Shown: positions 1 through 8,762 of the stretch, in pieces | Position numbering within the stretch: the first letter of the stretch is position 1 | How the letters are laid out: the number at the start of each line of letters is the position of its first letter | Virus record (IMG/VR): IMGVR_UViG_3300043395_000246 | Location: 1 to 23,349 of that record | Direction: 5' to 3' (one strand) | Length of the DNA stretch: 23,349 nucleotides | Origin: a virus | Notes under the pieces: model-generated | The model's database searches: none | What the model saw: only the letters and a program-made list of their open reading frames with translations | Told to the model about the DNA's origin: nothing | Position numbers and translations under genes: made by a program

Positions 1-2383
1 CGCCAGCACCTCCAGCACCTCCAACAATTAATCCGATTGTTGAGGATGACCCACTTAAAAACCGCCCAGTTCCGTTAACATCCAGCTTATAGCCAGCGTC
101 TGTTGTTGTGCCGACAAGTAGGTTGCCACTTTGAGCAATTCTTACACGCTCTGTGTTGTTTGTCCCAAATGCGATTCCACTAAGTGAGTAGGCTTGTTTA
201 TTTGTAATTGAAAATAAATCCGTTGACTCGTCAAAAGTCATTGTCAATATTTCATAAACATTGTTCTGGGAACGAATAGACAAAACTGGATTTGAGGCTA
301 TGTTTAAGATGTTTAAACGGCCTCCTCCAGTTGAACCAGTACCAATTCCAACATTTGTCCCATTGTCAAATATCTGGCTATTACCAATCGTTGTACTTCC
401 AGTAAACTTAGGCAAGTAGTTAGTTGTTCCTGTTCCACCAACTGGATTGGCTGGAATGTCGCTTGTAAACGCTAAAGTTCCGCTCGCATCTTTTAAAGTG
501 TATGTTCTGGTCGATGCGTTATTAAATGCAAAGATTCCGTTATTATTTCCTCCTTTAGAAAAGTAAAGGTTATTACTTGCGTTAAATCCTAGAAAGTTAA
601 TAGATGCTGAATAGGAACCAGAATCAATTGGCGAATTCGCTAATACAGTCTTTTGGCTAGTTCCATTAACTACCAAATGCAAAGTATTTGTATTAAAATC
701 CTTTCTAGCCGTTACTGTTTGAACGGTATCTAACAACATATCACCAACGTTGTAAGTCCTATTAGCGCTTAAATCTTGAGTTGTTCCGTTTATGGTTAGT
801 GTTCTAGTTTCGGGAACTGGCGTATAACCTAAAGCGTTCTGCTTGTTGTTAAATGTAGTCCAATCGGTGCTAGATAGGAATCCACTTTGCGAACCGCTTG
901 CTTGCTGAATAGTAATATTAGGCGTTGTGCCTCCGCTGGATGCTAAAGGACTTGACGCAGTAACTGCGGTTACATAAGTTCCAGCCGCTTGGTATTGCGG
1001 AATATTTAAGGTGCTACCTACCAAAGTAGCCGCGCCACTTGTTCCAGTTGTGGTAAGCGTTAAAGCGTTTTGCTTTCCGTTAAATGTTGACCAATCAGCC
1101 GAACTCAAAGCACCACGATTAGAAGCTGAAGCAGTCGGTAAATTAAACGTATGTGTATCGACAGAACTCGCAATATTAAAGTCGCTTCCACTTGTCCCAA
1201 CCGCAAAGAATTGAACTTGGCTTGTCAATCCATTTAAAGCCGTTAAACCAGTTGTAAACGTGGTAATAACTTGGCATAAGTTATTGTCCTCAGTATGCAA
1301 AGTAATTGTACGGCCTGAATGCGTAACGTAAATTCTAATCGCCAATCTATCAGTCAAAGCCAAAGTTGTTGGCGGTACGGTCAAAGTTGAGAAATAAGCG
1401 TTTACGGTTGTACCAAAAGCGATTAACTCAGGATTAGTACTGCTAGACGCAATTAAAGTAAATGTTGAGCCGTCATACTTGTAAAGTTCAATATAAAATG
1501 ATGGAGAGCCTCCAGCACTTGACGCACTAAAATAGGTTTCAAAGTTCCAGTTTCCAGCTGGAATTTCTAGCTTATTTGGGTCGCCAGCATCGGTAATAAA
1601 TGAAGCAATGTAGCCATTAGCATTAATTGTAAAATCTGTCCCAGTTCCTAAAACTGGAGTTTTATTTAATTCTTTATAAGCAACTCCGCCAATTGTACCT
1701 TGGCTAACCGAGCCGTTTAAATAGTAATTAACAGATGCGCCTCCGCCAGTACTTGACGGAAAGTCTGCCAAAGAGCCATCGCCTCTAATGTATTGCGAAA
1801 CAGTTCCAGCGCCAGTAACGGCCAAAGTTCCAGCCGTTGTAACTGGACTATTTGCAACGTTAAAAGCGCTTGGCATAGTTAGACCAACTGAGGTAACTGA
1901 ACCAGTCCCGTAGGCCGTTGAATCAACCGAGCCGTCAGCCTTTAAAAATTGGCTAGACGTTCCGCCAGCCTTTACAAAAGTTCCAGCCAAAATGGATTGA
2001 GCGCCAAGGTTAACCGTAGTAACGGCGCCAGTATAAGGGACATATCCGCCGCTAGAATTTTCCCATTTAGACGTGGACGAGTTATAAACTAAAACCTGGC
2101 CATTAGTTGGCGACACAATAGACACGTCACCCAACTCGCTTAAATTAATGTCGGTCCTATCTACGTTTTCCCATTTGCCCGTTGTGCTATTGTATTGCAA
2201 TATCTGACCATTAATTAAGCCAGCAATGTCGACGTCAGTTAAACCCTCCAAAGACGTAGGGGCGCCTTGTATTAGCGTCCCCTTGGTCGTCTGTTTGTTC
2301 ATTCCGTCTTGCCAAATTAAAACAATGTCATTGTCGCCAACAGTTGACGCAATCGGAAAATCTATAAACCTTCTATTTGCCAT
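1..2383 (-). CDS. Phage tail fibre-like protein, 3' end outside the window
   Basis: The frame opens at ATG (2383-2381) with MANRRFIDFPIASTVGDNDI and stays open for about 794 codons to the window edge, so the C-terminus is missing. It probably forms the distal fibre or receptor-binding appendage. Near the N-terminus are two tandem units of the type NGQ-L-YNS-T-KWEN (about 2060-2230), then YVPYTGA and FLKADGS motifs. Two copies of a module with cores SSADWSTFNGKQNAL (near 1060-1115) and SSTDWTTFNNKQNAL (near 830-885) follow. Close to the edge is YKLDVNGTGRF, a phrase that in Bacteroidota phage fibres usually precedes a C-terminal region, often an S74-type self-cleaving chaperone; that part is not visible here. 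Composition is rich in Gly, Thr, Ser and Asn, as expected for a beta-rich trimeric fibre. It starts one base after the stop of the tail-tip gene. The general role is fairly sure; the receptor is unknown. Confidence 0.8.
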   Translation of the reverse strand, partial: MANRRFIDFPIASTVGDNDIVLIWQDGMNKQTTKGTLIQGAPTSLEGLTDVDIAGLINGQILQYNSTTGKWENVDRTDINLSELGDVSIVSPTNGQVLVYNSSTSKWENSSGGYVPYTGAVTTVNLGAQSILAGTFVKAGGTSSQFLKADGSVDSTAYGTGSVTSVGLTMPSAFNVANSPVTTAGTLAVTGAGTVSQYIRGDGSLADFPSSTGGGASVNYYLNGSVSQGTIGGVAYKELNKTPVLGTGTDFTINANGYIASFITDAGDPNKLEIPAGNWNFETYFSASSAGGSPSFYIELYKYDGSTFTLIASSSTNPELIAFGTTVNAYFSTLTVPPTTLALTDRLAIRIYVTHSGRTITLHTEDNNLCQVITTFTTGLTALNGLTSQVQFFAVGTSGSDFNIASSVDTHTFNLPTASASNRGALSSADWSTFNGKQNALTLTTTGTSGAATLVGSTLNIPQYQAAGTYVTAVTASSPLASSGGTTPNITIQQASGSQSGFLSSTDWTTFNNKQNALGYTPVPETRTLTINGTTQDLSANRTYNVGDMLLDTVQTVTARKDFNTNTLHLVVNGTSQKTVLANSPIDSGSYSASINFLGFNASNNLYFSKGGNNNGIFAFNNASTRTYTLKDASGTLAFTSDIPANPVGGTGTTNYLPKFTGSTTIGNSQIFDNGTNVGIGTGSTGGGRLNILNIASNPVLSIRSQNNVYEILTMTFDESTDLFSITNKQAYSLSGIAFGTNNTERVRIAQSGNLLVGTTTDAGYKLDVNGTGRFLSGSSSTIGLIVGGAGGAG

Positions 2384-2384
2384 G

Positions 2385-5300
2385 TTAATTTATTGGGTAA
2401 ACGTACGCCGTCGGTAATTGTCCAAAGGTAATTCTTGCCACGCGACTTGCCAAGTCGTATTCCCAGCCAATGACTTGCAAACGCACCGTGGAATAGCCAG
2501 TATAAAGCAATTGATTGGTAATATATCCAGTCCCAAAAGTCTCGCCTTTGCGTCTAAATGATCCCTCTAAGCGGTAACTTAAAGCGTTGTATATACTCAA
2601 CACATTGCGCGCGTAACAATCGCGCAAACGTGGCGAATAACCGCCCAAAAGCGCTTGGTTTTCAAACGAAATGTTTGTTTGCGTGTAGGTAATGGTCCCG
2701 TTTGCATTGACTTGCAACAAAAACGTCGAGGTTTGGTAATCGTTTCCGTTCGAATCTTTTAAAAAGACTTGAATTTGTATGTTTGCCTCGCCTGTATAAT
2801 CGTAACCATTAAAGGTTATCGTTACATTTCTTTGCGTGCTGCTAATTGTTGTAACCGACACGTTTAATTGTGCGCTTGGCGGCGGTGGATTTCCCGACAA
2901 ACTGCTTACTAAAATAAAAACAGAATCAATTGTAAACGTGCTGGCCGCTACAAATTGGCGCTGGTATTGACCCGTTACGGTTCCGCCTGAGAAATTAAGC
3001 GTATTGGCGCCTAACGTGTCAGTCAATCGGTTAACCTGAGTAACTGCACCGCTTGGGACCTGAATAATTCCTGGCGTATCGGCCAAAGACTTTTCAACAA
3101 AAACAATTGCTGGCAGTTCGCCTATTCTAAGCCAGTTTTTTGACGCAGTAATGCAAAGGTCGCTAAACTTTAAAGTGTCCTCGCGCAAACTTGTGTAATC
3201 CCTAGCCGTTTCGTAAATCTTTTTTACCTCGCTTGGGTTTTTCTTGCCCTCAAAGGTTGGAATTATCTTTGCAGCCGTTACTGTTGCGCTGCCAGTTGCC
3301 CCAAAATACTTTAATTCAATTGACAAAAACCCAGCCGTTGGCAATACAAAACTTGAAAGTTTAAACTTACGCGTGTCGTCGTCTTTTGTTGAGTAAAAAA
3401 CGAACGTATAATAGGTCTCGTCCCAAGCCAATAGGTTTAAACTGCCAACAATTGTCGTCCCTAAATACCTAATCGTTCCGCTGGAATCGACGTGCTTTAC
3501 TGCAATAGCCATTCCGCTGGCAGAGGTCAAGTAGTTAACATCAACTTCTAAGTCCAAACTTAATCCAGCAAAATCTAAGAAAATAGGCTTTGAAATAATT
3601 GGCTCGTCCGTCTCTTCGCCGTTTGGCATGAATCTAATGTCCCATGAAACGCCTTGCTCATTGTCGTAACCCGTTTGCGCTGGAATATTATTTGGAAAAA
3701 TTTGAATTACTGGCGTGTCAGGATCAGGCGTTATTGTCCAATCGTGAGGCTTGTAAGGCCCCTCCAAAAACCAACTGGATTCGTTAAACGATTCGCCGTT
3801 GGTAATAATTGACTGACCTAAATCGCCTTGCGTTAGCGTTAATTTTTTAATCGGTCGCTGATATTGTAGCAACTGGTCGCCGCCAACTGGAATCCAATTT
3901 GTTGCCGCGTTTGTTTGGTCTGCAATTGTTTGGATTTGTTCCGATTCGTTAGAATAACTAAGCATCGAGCGGTTGGTTCCTGAGTTAGCCAAAGCAATAA
4001 ACTTGGAATCGCCGTAGGTAACGCAAGTCCATTGGTTTAATTCGGGCGCCGTTACCAACGTCCAACTCAATGCGTCTTCGCTAATTGCAATTCTATTTGT
4101 GCCAGCCTGGCCAACCGCTACAAAAATGCCGTTTCCGTAGGTAATGCCAAACGGAATAATTGGCGACATACTTGTTGCCGTCCATGTAATCCCGTCGGTC
4201 GAGTAATTTGTGCCACTTGTAAACTTGCCCTCTGCAAAAGTTATGGCATTAGAGCCTAAATTAACATTTACTCCAGTCCAACTCGTTCCATTGGTAGAAT
4301 ACATCACGCGATTAGTGCCGTTGCTAGAAATAGCCACAAATTTACCATTACCATAAGCAACAGATTGCCAGTCGTTGTTTGCGCTTGGTGTCCGTTGTGT
4401 CCAGTTAATGCCGTCGGGTGAGGTCATTACGCGATTACCTGGCCCACCAAAAGCAACCGCAACAAAAAGGCCGTTTCCGTAAGTAATTGACTTGGCTTGT
4501 ATTTGGAATGCTGGGTTGTAACGTGTCCAACTTATTCCGTCGGTTGAAACTTCGACATTGGTTACAAAGGTACTTCCTGACAATTCACCGCCAACCGCTA
4601 CAAATTTGCCGTTTGCATAAATGATACTAGACAAGCCTGTTGAGCCAATTGTAACGCTTGTCCAATTAATGCCGTCAGTTGAATGCCTTAAAGTTGTTGA
4701 GGCGTTAGAAACGGCTACAAATCGACCATTTCCGTATGCTATGCCGCTGAATGGAAAAGACCCAGCCCCGTTTGTATACCATTGTTTGGCAGAGTCGAAA
4801 GCGTTATTTACAAAACTAGAAATTACCGAGCCGTCGGCATGGCTATGGACGTAAATAGTTGTCCCCTCAATGTTTCTTGCAATTGGTCGCTGAATTAACC
4901 AGCGGCCGTTTTTTTGTAGCAAAATCCAGCCAAAAGTTCGGCAAATTTCCAGCAAGAAATCGTAAGCATTTAGCCCTAATTCGTCAAAAGTGAACTCTTG
5001 GATTAGCAATTGTTCGCCAACCGCCTGGTCGAAAATTGACTTTGTGTTGTCCATTACTAGGCCCTCGTAAAGGTCATTACAAACCTCAATGTCCAAATCT
5101 AATTCCAAGCGGTTTAATTGCTCAAATATAAGGCTGCCAAGTTCGGTGTCTACACTTGGGCCAACCAAAGCAACCTCTTTAAGTTGCGCAAGTCCGTCGG
5201 TTGCGGTAACTACAACAGGGTAAGGAGGGTCTTGGAATGGCTCGCCAGTAATGTCGTTTAGCAAGTAGCCTTTAAATACAACGTCGCCCTCAAATTTATG

Positions 5301-5567
5301 CACAACTAAAAACTCACGATCTGAATAACTAAAGAAATTTCGAAAATCGGTCGTTTCTGTTGAGTAAAAACTAATTGTAAACGTGGTCGACATTATTGGC
5401 GTCGTAAGGTCCTCGTTGTCCTCGCGTTCGTATTTATGAACCGCTGGCACGTCTGTTGCAATTAATTCTGTTGACGTTCCAACAAATCCGTCCTGGTAAA
5501 TCTCAACGACGTTCGAATAATTGTCAACGTCTTTAAATGGTATTGTATACTTTAGACCGTATGCCAT
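2385..5567 (-). CDS. Tail-tip / baseplate hub-like protein with inserted seven-repeat propeller domain
   Basis: This 1060-residue protein lies between tape measure and fibre, the position of the tail-tip or hub protein in siphophages. Residues 1-225 look like a hub-type N-terminal region (starting MAYGLKYTIPFKDVDNYSNV, later GWILLQKNGRWLIQRP). At about residues 262-545 are seven imperfect repeats of about 35-45 residues with the pattern YGNGxFVAV followed by STDGINWT. They resemble blades of a BNR or sialidase-like beta-propeller, and seven is a usual blade number. After the insert the sequence resumes with QLLQYQRPIKKLTLTQGDLG and continues into beta-rich domains, ending near residue 1060 with TFGQLPTAYVYPIN. 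The ATG start lies 3 bases after the tape-measure stop. Role in tail-tip assembly is inferred from position; the inserted repeats suggest glycan or surface binding, which is inference only. Confidence 0.8.
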   Translation of the reverse strand: MAYGLKYTIPFKDVDNYSNVVEIYQDGFVGTSTELIATDVPAVHKYEREDNEDLTTPIMSTTFTISFYSTETTDFRNFFSYSDREFLVVHKFEGDVVFKGYLLNDITGEPFQDPPYPVVVTATDGLAQLKEVALVGPSVDTELGSLIFEQLNRLELDLDIEVCNDLYEGLVMDNTKSIFDQAVGEQLLIQEFTFDELGLNAYDFLLEICRTFGWILLQKNGRWLIQRPIARNIEGTTIYVHSHADGSVISSFVNNAFDSAKQWYTNGAGSFPFSGIAYGNGRFVAVSNASTTLRHSTDGINWTSVTIGSTGLSSIIYANGKFVAVGGELSGSTFVTNVEVSTDGISWTRYNPAFQIQAKSITYGNGLFVAVAFGGPGNRVMTSPDGINWTQRTPSANNDWQSVAYGNGKFVAISSNGTNRVMYSTNGTSWTGVNVNLGSNAITFAEGKFTSGTNYSTDGITWTATSMSPIIPFGITYGNGIFVAVGQAGTNRIAISEDALSWTLVTAPELNQWTCVTYGDSKFIALANSGTNRSMLSYSNESEQIQTIADQTNAATNWIPVGGDQLLQYQRPIKKLTLTQGDLGQSIITNGESFNESSWFLEGPYKPHDWTITPDPDTPVIQIFPNNIPAQTGYDNEQGVSWDIRFMPNGEETDEPIISKPIFLDFAGLSLDLEVDVNYLTSASGMAIAVKHVDSSGTIRYLGTTIVGSLNLLAWDETYYTFVFYSTKDDDTRKFKLSSFVLPTAGFLSIELKYFGATGSATVTAAKIIPTFEGKKNPSEVKKIYETARDYTSLREDTLKFSDLCITASKNWLRIGELPAIVFVEKSLADTPGIIQVPSGAVTQVNRLTDTLGANTLNFSGGTVTGQYQRQFVAASTFTIDSVFILVSSLSGNPPPPSAQLNVSVTTISSTQRNVTITFNGYDYTGEANIQIQVFLKDSNGNDYQTSTFLLQVNANGTITYTQTNISFENQALLGGYSPRLRDCYARNVLSIYNALSYRLEGSFRRKGETFGTGYITNQLLYTGYSTVRLQVIGWEYDLASRVARITFGQLPTAYVYPIN
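3933..4784 (-). repeat. Seven-repeat YGNGxFVAV / STDGxxWT domain within the tail-tip gene
   Basis: Seven successive repeats occur at about residues 262-545 of the tail-tip protein. Cores are YGNGRFVAV/STDGINWT, YANGKFVAV/STDGISWT, YGNGLFVAV/SPDGINWT, YGNGKFVAI/STNGTSWT, FAEGKFTSG/STDGITWT, YGNGIFVAV/SEDALSWT and YGDSKFIAL/LSYSNE. Repeat 5 is shortened and repeat 7 lacks the Trp motif, as expected for edge or closing blades. Flanking sequence reads as one hub-like protein interrupted by this block. Confidence 0.8.
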
Positions 5568-5570
5568 TGG

Positions 5571-7526
5571 TTAGAATTTTCTTGCCCGTGTTTTATTTGC
5601 TCGGTTTAGCGTTCCAACTAGGTTGTCGCCGCTGATTGTAAAGGTAACATTTCCACCCATCATATTTTGCAATTTAGACAAAGGTGCAATTACTTCAGGA
5701 TTCGTGCGCGCGCCTGTATATTCACCAACAAGCGCTGGCGTTGGTCCCGACACTATACCTCCATTAGCAAATGGCATAAGTCCGCCAATTCCTTTTGCGG
5801 CTCCGCCTTTTAATAAAGCACCAAAACCAGTTTTTGCGCCAGCCGCTTTACCAGCGGACATTACCGCGCCGCCAGTTAAAATGTTTAGCGTTATCGCTGC
5901 GGCAATTGCTGCGGCAAACTTTAAAACCATTTGCTTAAGCGCATCAAAAATGCCTTGGAATGATATTTTACCAGTCTCAGCAAGTTGACCAAGCGCTTGG
6001 CCAAACATATCGCCAACCATCAAAGCGGCGCCCATGTTTTGAGCCACTAATTGCGTTTCGTAGGCCATTTGCTTTTGTGCCTCAGTTGCTGCGTTTAAAC
6101 GTAAAACCGCGTCCTCAGGTATAATAATACCTGGCATTGTTGCGGCTATTTGCTTATTCATGTTCAAAATGCTTGCAGATGCGTTTTGAATCATGTTTAA
6201 ACGTTCGGGCGTTACTTGTTTACTTACGTCCGTAGGTTGTCCCCCAAATGCATCTCTTGGACCTACCTTTTTAAGCGTTGAGTTTTGTGTTTTTAAGAAT
6301 TCCGCCGCCTCTTGTCTTAGTTGTTTAATTCTTTGTTCGTGCGCTTTTTGTCTTGCAGCCGCTTGCTTTTCGACTTCGGCCGTGTTTGCTTTAGTTGCAG
6401 CCGTTGTTGTGGCAGTTGCGCCAGCCAATTCCTTTTCTGAGGCGGCTTGCTCTTTTCTTAATTTAACGTAGGTCGTATAAAGCGCTTTCGAATCTTCAAC
6501 AGTATTTCCTAAACGAATCATTTCGTTTAAGAATTTAGTTTGGCCCTCACCACTTATCAAAAACGAAAGGCTTAAATTATCAAATTCAGACGCTGCGTCC
6601 TTAATTGTTCGCGTTAAATCGTCAGTAGAATCGTTTACTTTTAACAAATACGTCCTCGCCTCATCGCTAGATTCTGCCAAAGTTTTAAATGGATTCATTA
6701 ACTCCATAATTTCGCCCATATTTCTAAGGGACGAAACAACGTTGTTTAAGTCTTTGACAAACCAGTTTATAAAGCCGCTAGACGAGTCGCCAATGTTTTT
6801 AAATAGTTGGGTGATGTTGTCTTCCAAGTTAGATATTACGCCGCCTGTAGTCTTGGAAATAGCCTCCATTGAACCAGCAACGCCCTCTAAATCACCAAGG
6901 CCCAACAAGTAGGCTTGTATTGCCTTATCTGATTTCTCAACCTCAGTCGTTATCCCTTTAAAAGTAAACTGGACGACGTCACCTTGCTGGCTGGCCTTTA
7001 TACCAAACTCTTTTAATCGTTCAAATTCACCGCTTTGCGCGTCCAAAATGGCCTCTGTCAACTGGTCAAATGACTTGCCAACAGATGAGGCAAGGTCTCC
7101 CAATTGTCTCATTTGTTCCATTGTCGGAATAAATCCGCGGTTGGCTAGTTTTACAAAAGCGTCTGTTAATTCGTTTACTTGAAAAGGTGTAGACGATGCA
7201 AAGTTTACAATTTGATTCATTGCCGACTGCGCCGCTGAATTACTACCAAGCGCGGTTGTTAAAACCGCCTCCATTTTTTGGAATTCAACGGTCGTGTCGA
7301 GTATTTTTTTACCTAAATTAATGAGTTGATCCGCAGCAAAAATGCCAGCCAAAGTTTTACCAACCTCAGAAAAAGCGCCCGACATTTTTTTAGTCGACTC
7401 AATAGAATTTTTATTGCTTTTTTCAATGGTCGAACCCATCTCGTTAACCTCAGATTTGAGGTCGGACATGGCTTTATTAAAGTCTTTTAATTGGGCGACT
7501 ATATCAACGTTTAATTTTGCGCTCAT
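5571..7526 (-). CDS. Tape measure protein
   Basis: At 651 residues this is a short tape measure, which sets tail length and is expelled into the cell at infection. The N-terminal third (KLNVDIVAQLKDFNKAMSDL, then STPFQVNELTDAFVKLANRG near residues 113-132) resembles the N-terminal domain of TP901-1-type tape measures. The middle is helical and Lys/Glu/Ala-rich (about residues 370-410, AEVEKQAAARQKAHEQRIKQ). A hydrophobic Ala/Gly-rich stretch follows (LKFAAAIAAAITLNILTGGA, roughly residues 535-560), then the typical C-terminal PFANGGIVSGPTPALVGEYT region. At about 1.5 angstrom per helical residue the tail would be near 100 nm. Its ATG overlaps the stop of the frameshifted chaperone (ATGA), and the tail-tip gene follows directly. 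Confidence is high from both sequence and position. Confidence 0.93.
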   Translation of the reverse strand: MSAKLNVDIVAQLKDFNKAMSDLKSEVNEMGSTIEKSNKNSIESTKKMSGAFSEVGKTLAGIFAADQLINLGKKILDTTVEFQKMEAVLTTALGSNSAAQSAMNQIVNFASSTPFQVNELTDAFVKLANRGFIPTMEQMRQLGDLASSVGKSFDQLTEAILDAQSGEFERLKEFGIKASQQGDVVQFTFKGITTEVEKSDKAIQAYLLGLGDLEGVAGSMEAISKTTGGVISNLEDNITQLFKNIGDSSSGFINWFVKDLNNVVSSLRNMGEIMELMNPFKTLAESSDEARTYLLKVNDSTDDLTRTIKDAASEFDNLSLSFLISGEGQTKFLNEMIRLGNTVEDSKALYTTYVKLRKEQAASEKELAGATATTTAATKANTAEVEKQAAARQKAHEQRIKQLRQEAAEFLKTQNSTLKKVGPRDAFGGQPTDVSKQVTPERLNMIQNASASILNMNKQIAATMPGIIIPEDAVLRLNAATEAQKQMAYETQLVAQNMGAALMVGDMFGQALGQLAETGKISFQGIFDALKQMVLKFAAAIAAAITLNILTGGAVMSAGKAAGAKTGFGALLKGGAAKGIGGLMPFANGGIVSGPTPALVGEYTGARTNPEVIAPLSKLQNMMGGNVTFTISGDNLVGTLNRANKTRARKF

Positions 7527-7885
7527 TTTATGGTTTTTGTTACTGTGTCAAAATTTGCTTCTTCTTCAAATTTAAGGTTTTGCCATTGTTTGCCAATTTC
7601 GTAAGCCTTGGCTTTCTCTTCAGCGGTTGGAATAACAATAGGTTTTGCATCTAATAAAGGAATGCGCCAATATTTATCAGGCTTTTTAATTAGGTCGGAT
7701 TTTTTGGTAACGTTTACATTATTTAACTGCACCCAAAGCGTCCTAAATAAATTCTCCTCTTTGCTTTGTCTTATTTGGTAACCGTAAGCGACCGACTGAT
7801 ACTCGGCAAAAGACATAAAATAAAAGGAGTCAGGCGCAATACCCAACTCCCCAATAGCATAATGGCAAACGTCTCTAAATGTTAT
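7523..7885 (-). CDS. Tail assembly chaperone, C-terminal part made by -1 frameshift (gpT-like)
   Basis: This frame lies -1 relative to the upstream gpG-like gene and ends by overlapping the tape-measure start. In frame it is open from 7897, directly after a TAA at 7900-7898, so entry from the upstream gene is possible only within the short overlap that contains the A10 run. From 7885 it reads ITFRDVCHYAIGELGIAPDS, then FYFMSFAEYQSVAYGYQIRQ, a pattern like small tail-chaperone domains encoded before tape measures. Independent starts would be TTG at 7846 or ATG at 7813, but both cut into this apparently conserved region and neither has a ribosome-binding site. The fusion product would be about 242 residues. 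In the family the frameshifted minor product recruits tail-tube subunits to the tape measure. The frameshift itself is inferred. Confidence 0.75.
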   Translation of the reverse strand: MTFRDVCHYAIGELGIAPDSFYFMSFAEYQSVAYGYQIRQSKEENLFRTLWVQLNNVNVTKKSDLIKKPDKYWRIPLLDAKPIVIPTAEEKAKAYEIGKQWQNLKFEEEANFDTVTKTIK

Positions 7886-7897
7886 TTTTTTTTTGAC
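7882..7897 (-). other. Programmed -1 frameshift site (A10 slippery run)
   Basis: On the minus strand ten consecutive A (7894-7885) are read as SKKK-stop in the upstream frame (TCA AAA AAA AAA TAA). A slip of one base back avoids the TAA at 7884-7882 and enters the downstream frame, whose previous stop is the TAA at 7900-7898. The overlap of the two frames is only about 16 nt and is almost entirely the homopolymer. I see no strong downstream hairpin and no clear Shine-Dalgarno-like stimulator. A sequencing error in the run is an alternative. Confidence 0.75.
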
Positions 7898-8250
7898 TTA
7901 CCAGCGTCTTCGCTTGGGTAATCCAACTTTGTAATTGAGGTAATACCTTGCATAATTACAAGCATTACATTGCTAACCTGGTCGGTTGGATTTGAATCCA
8001 CCCAATCAATAACATCTAAAAAATCCAAATTAAATTCTTTGTCGTGGTAAAGCGCATCGACGTACAAAGCAGAGTAAATAAACTTTGCAATTGCTTTAAT
8101 TTGACCAACGCCTGGCGTTGTCAGTTGCTCAATGGTTTGCTGCACGTCGTTTCCTTGCGTTTCGCTAAAATGCAATAAAGCACCCATCCCGAACTTAATG
8201 GAATAGGTGCTGCCATTGATTGTTATTATTGTTCGGCCTGTATGATTCAT
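7882..8250 (-). CDS. Tail assembly chaperone, N-terminal part (gpG-like)
   Basis: This is a 122-residue protein starting MNHTGRTIITINGSTYSIKF and ending DAGKSKKK at an A10 run. Size, the N-terminal INGSTYSIKFGMGALLHF pattern, and position between the tail-tube and tape-measure genes fit the first half of the two-frame tail chaperone found in siphophages (lambda gpG/gpGT logic). In that system the abundant short product coats the tape measure during tail assembly, and a minor -1 frameshift product adds the tube-binding domain. The ATG at 8250 lies 19 bases after the stop of tail-tube protein 2. Family membership is judged by context and architecture rather than by a diagnostic motif. Confidence 0.78.
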   Translation of the reverse strand: MNHTGRTIITINGSTYSIKFGMGALLHFSETQGNDVQQTIEQLTTPGVGQIKAIAKFIYSALYVDALYHDKEFNLDFLDVIDWVDSNPTDQVSNVMLVIMQGITSITKLDYPSEDAGKSKKK

Positions 8251-8269
8251 GGGCCTAATATAATAGAAA

Positions 8270-8692
8270 TTAAGTAGATGCTGGTACTACGGTGGCTTTT
8301 AGTAAAGGACCTTTTCCAGTAAATTCAACGGAATAAGTAACCGCTGCTTCCATTTCAGCGGAAACGCTGATTGAAGCAACAGATGCATTGCCGTAGAATA
8401 CTAAGTCGCCAGTCACGTTGGTAGTGAATTTCAAAGCCACAACACTTCGACCGCTCAAAAGCGTGTAAATGTCGCCAACGTTGTTGGTATCGTCAAACGC
8501 AACCAATCCGTCGGTTGAAATAGACCAATCGCGAAGACCAGCAATGTGGTCGGCCCATCCGCCGTCGTCTTTGCAAGTTGCATCTGCAAGGTCAACGTTT
8601 ACAGATAGTTCAGATGAGGTGGCGCAGCCAATCATAACGTTATTGAGGTAAACGTTTAGTAGCGTGCCGTTAAATTTGCCAAGTGTAGCCAT
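8270..8692 (-). CDS. Major tail tube protein 2
   Basis: At 140 residues this resembles TP901-1-type tail tube proteins: a small beta-rich protein with ATLGKFNGTLLNVYLNN at the start, WADHIAGLRDWSISTDGLVA in the middle (about residues 46-65) and a closing EMEAAVTYSVEFTGKGPLL (about residues 113-131). The same order of motifs is found in the next gene upstream, so the two are paralogues. It would polymerise as stacked hexameric rings around the tape measure. A promoter-like box (8722-8729) precedes it, so it may be expressed separately and more strongly than its paralogue; that would make this copy the main tube subunit, which is inference. The ATG at 8692 has an A/T-rich leader without a Shine-Dalgarno sequence. 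Confidence 0.82.
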   Translation of the reverse strand: MATLGKFNGTLLNVYLNNVMIGCATSSELSVNVDLADATCKDDGGWADHIAGLRDWSISTDGLVAFDDTNNVGDIYTLLSGRSVVALKFTTNVTGDLVFYGNASVASISVSAEMEAAVTYSVEFTGKGPLLKATVVPAST

Positions 8693-8721
8693 ATTTTTAG
8701 AGAGTTAATTCTATTTTTTTT

Positions 8722-8750
8722 TAAAAATAAAAGGACTTGCAAAAAATGCA
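8722..8750 (-). promoter_or_regulatory. Putative late promoter before tail tube protein 2
   Basis: On the minus strand a TTG lies 19 nt upstream of TATTTTTA (8729-8722), preceded by CCTTT and followed by an A tract. It resembles the Bacteroidota TTG and TAnnTTTG elements except that the final base is A. Nearly the same box precedes the protease and portal genes. The leader would be about 25 nt. Confidence 0.45.
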
Positions 8751-8762
8751 ATACAATAAAAT

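Noticed and set aside
5623-6471. Two plus-strand open frames of about 90-120 codons
   Set aside because: They are antisense to the tape measure; hydrophobic runs mirror its Ala/Gly/Lys-rich helices.
7814-7846. Independent TTG start for the second tail-chaperone frame
   Set aside because: It would discard the segment 7885-7847 that reads as part of the domain, and no ribosome-binding site is present; frameshift entry explains the layout better.
8740-8757. Short TTGCA / TGCAA inverted repeat before tail tube protein 2
   Set aside because: A 5-bp stem followed by no immediate T tract; too weak for a terminator and overlaps the promoter-like element.
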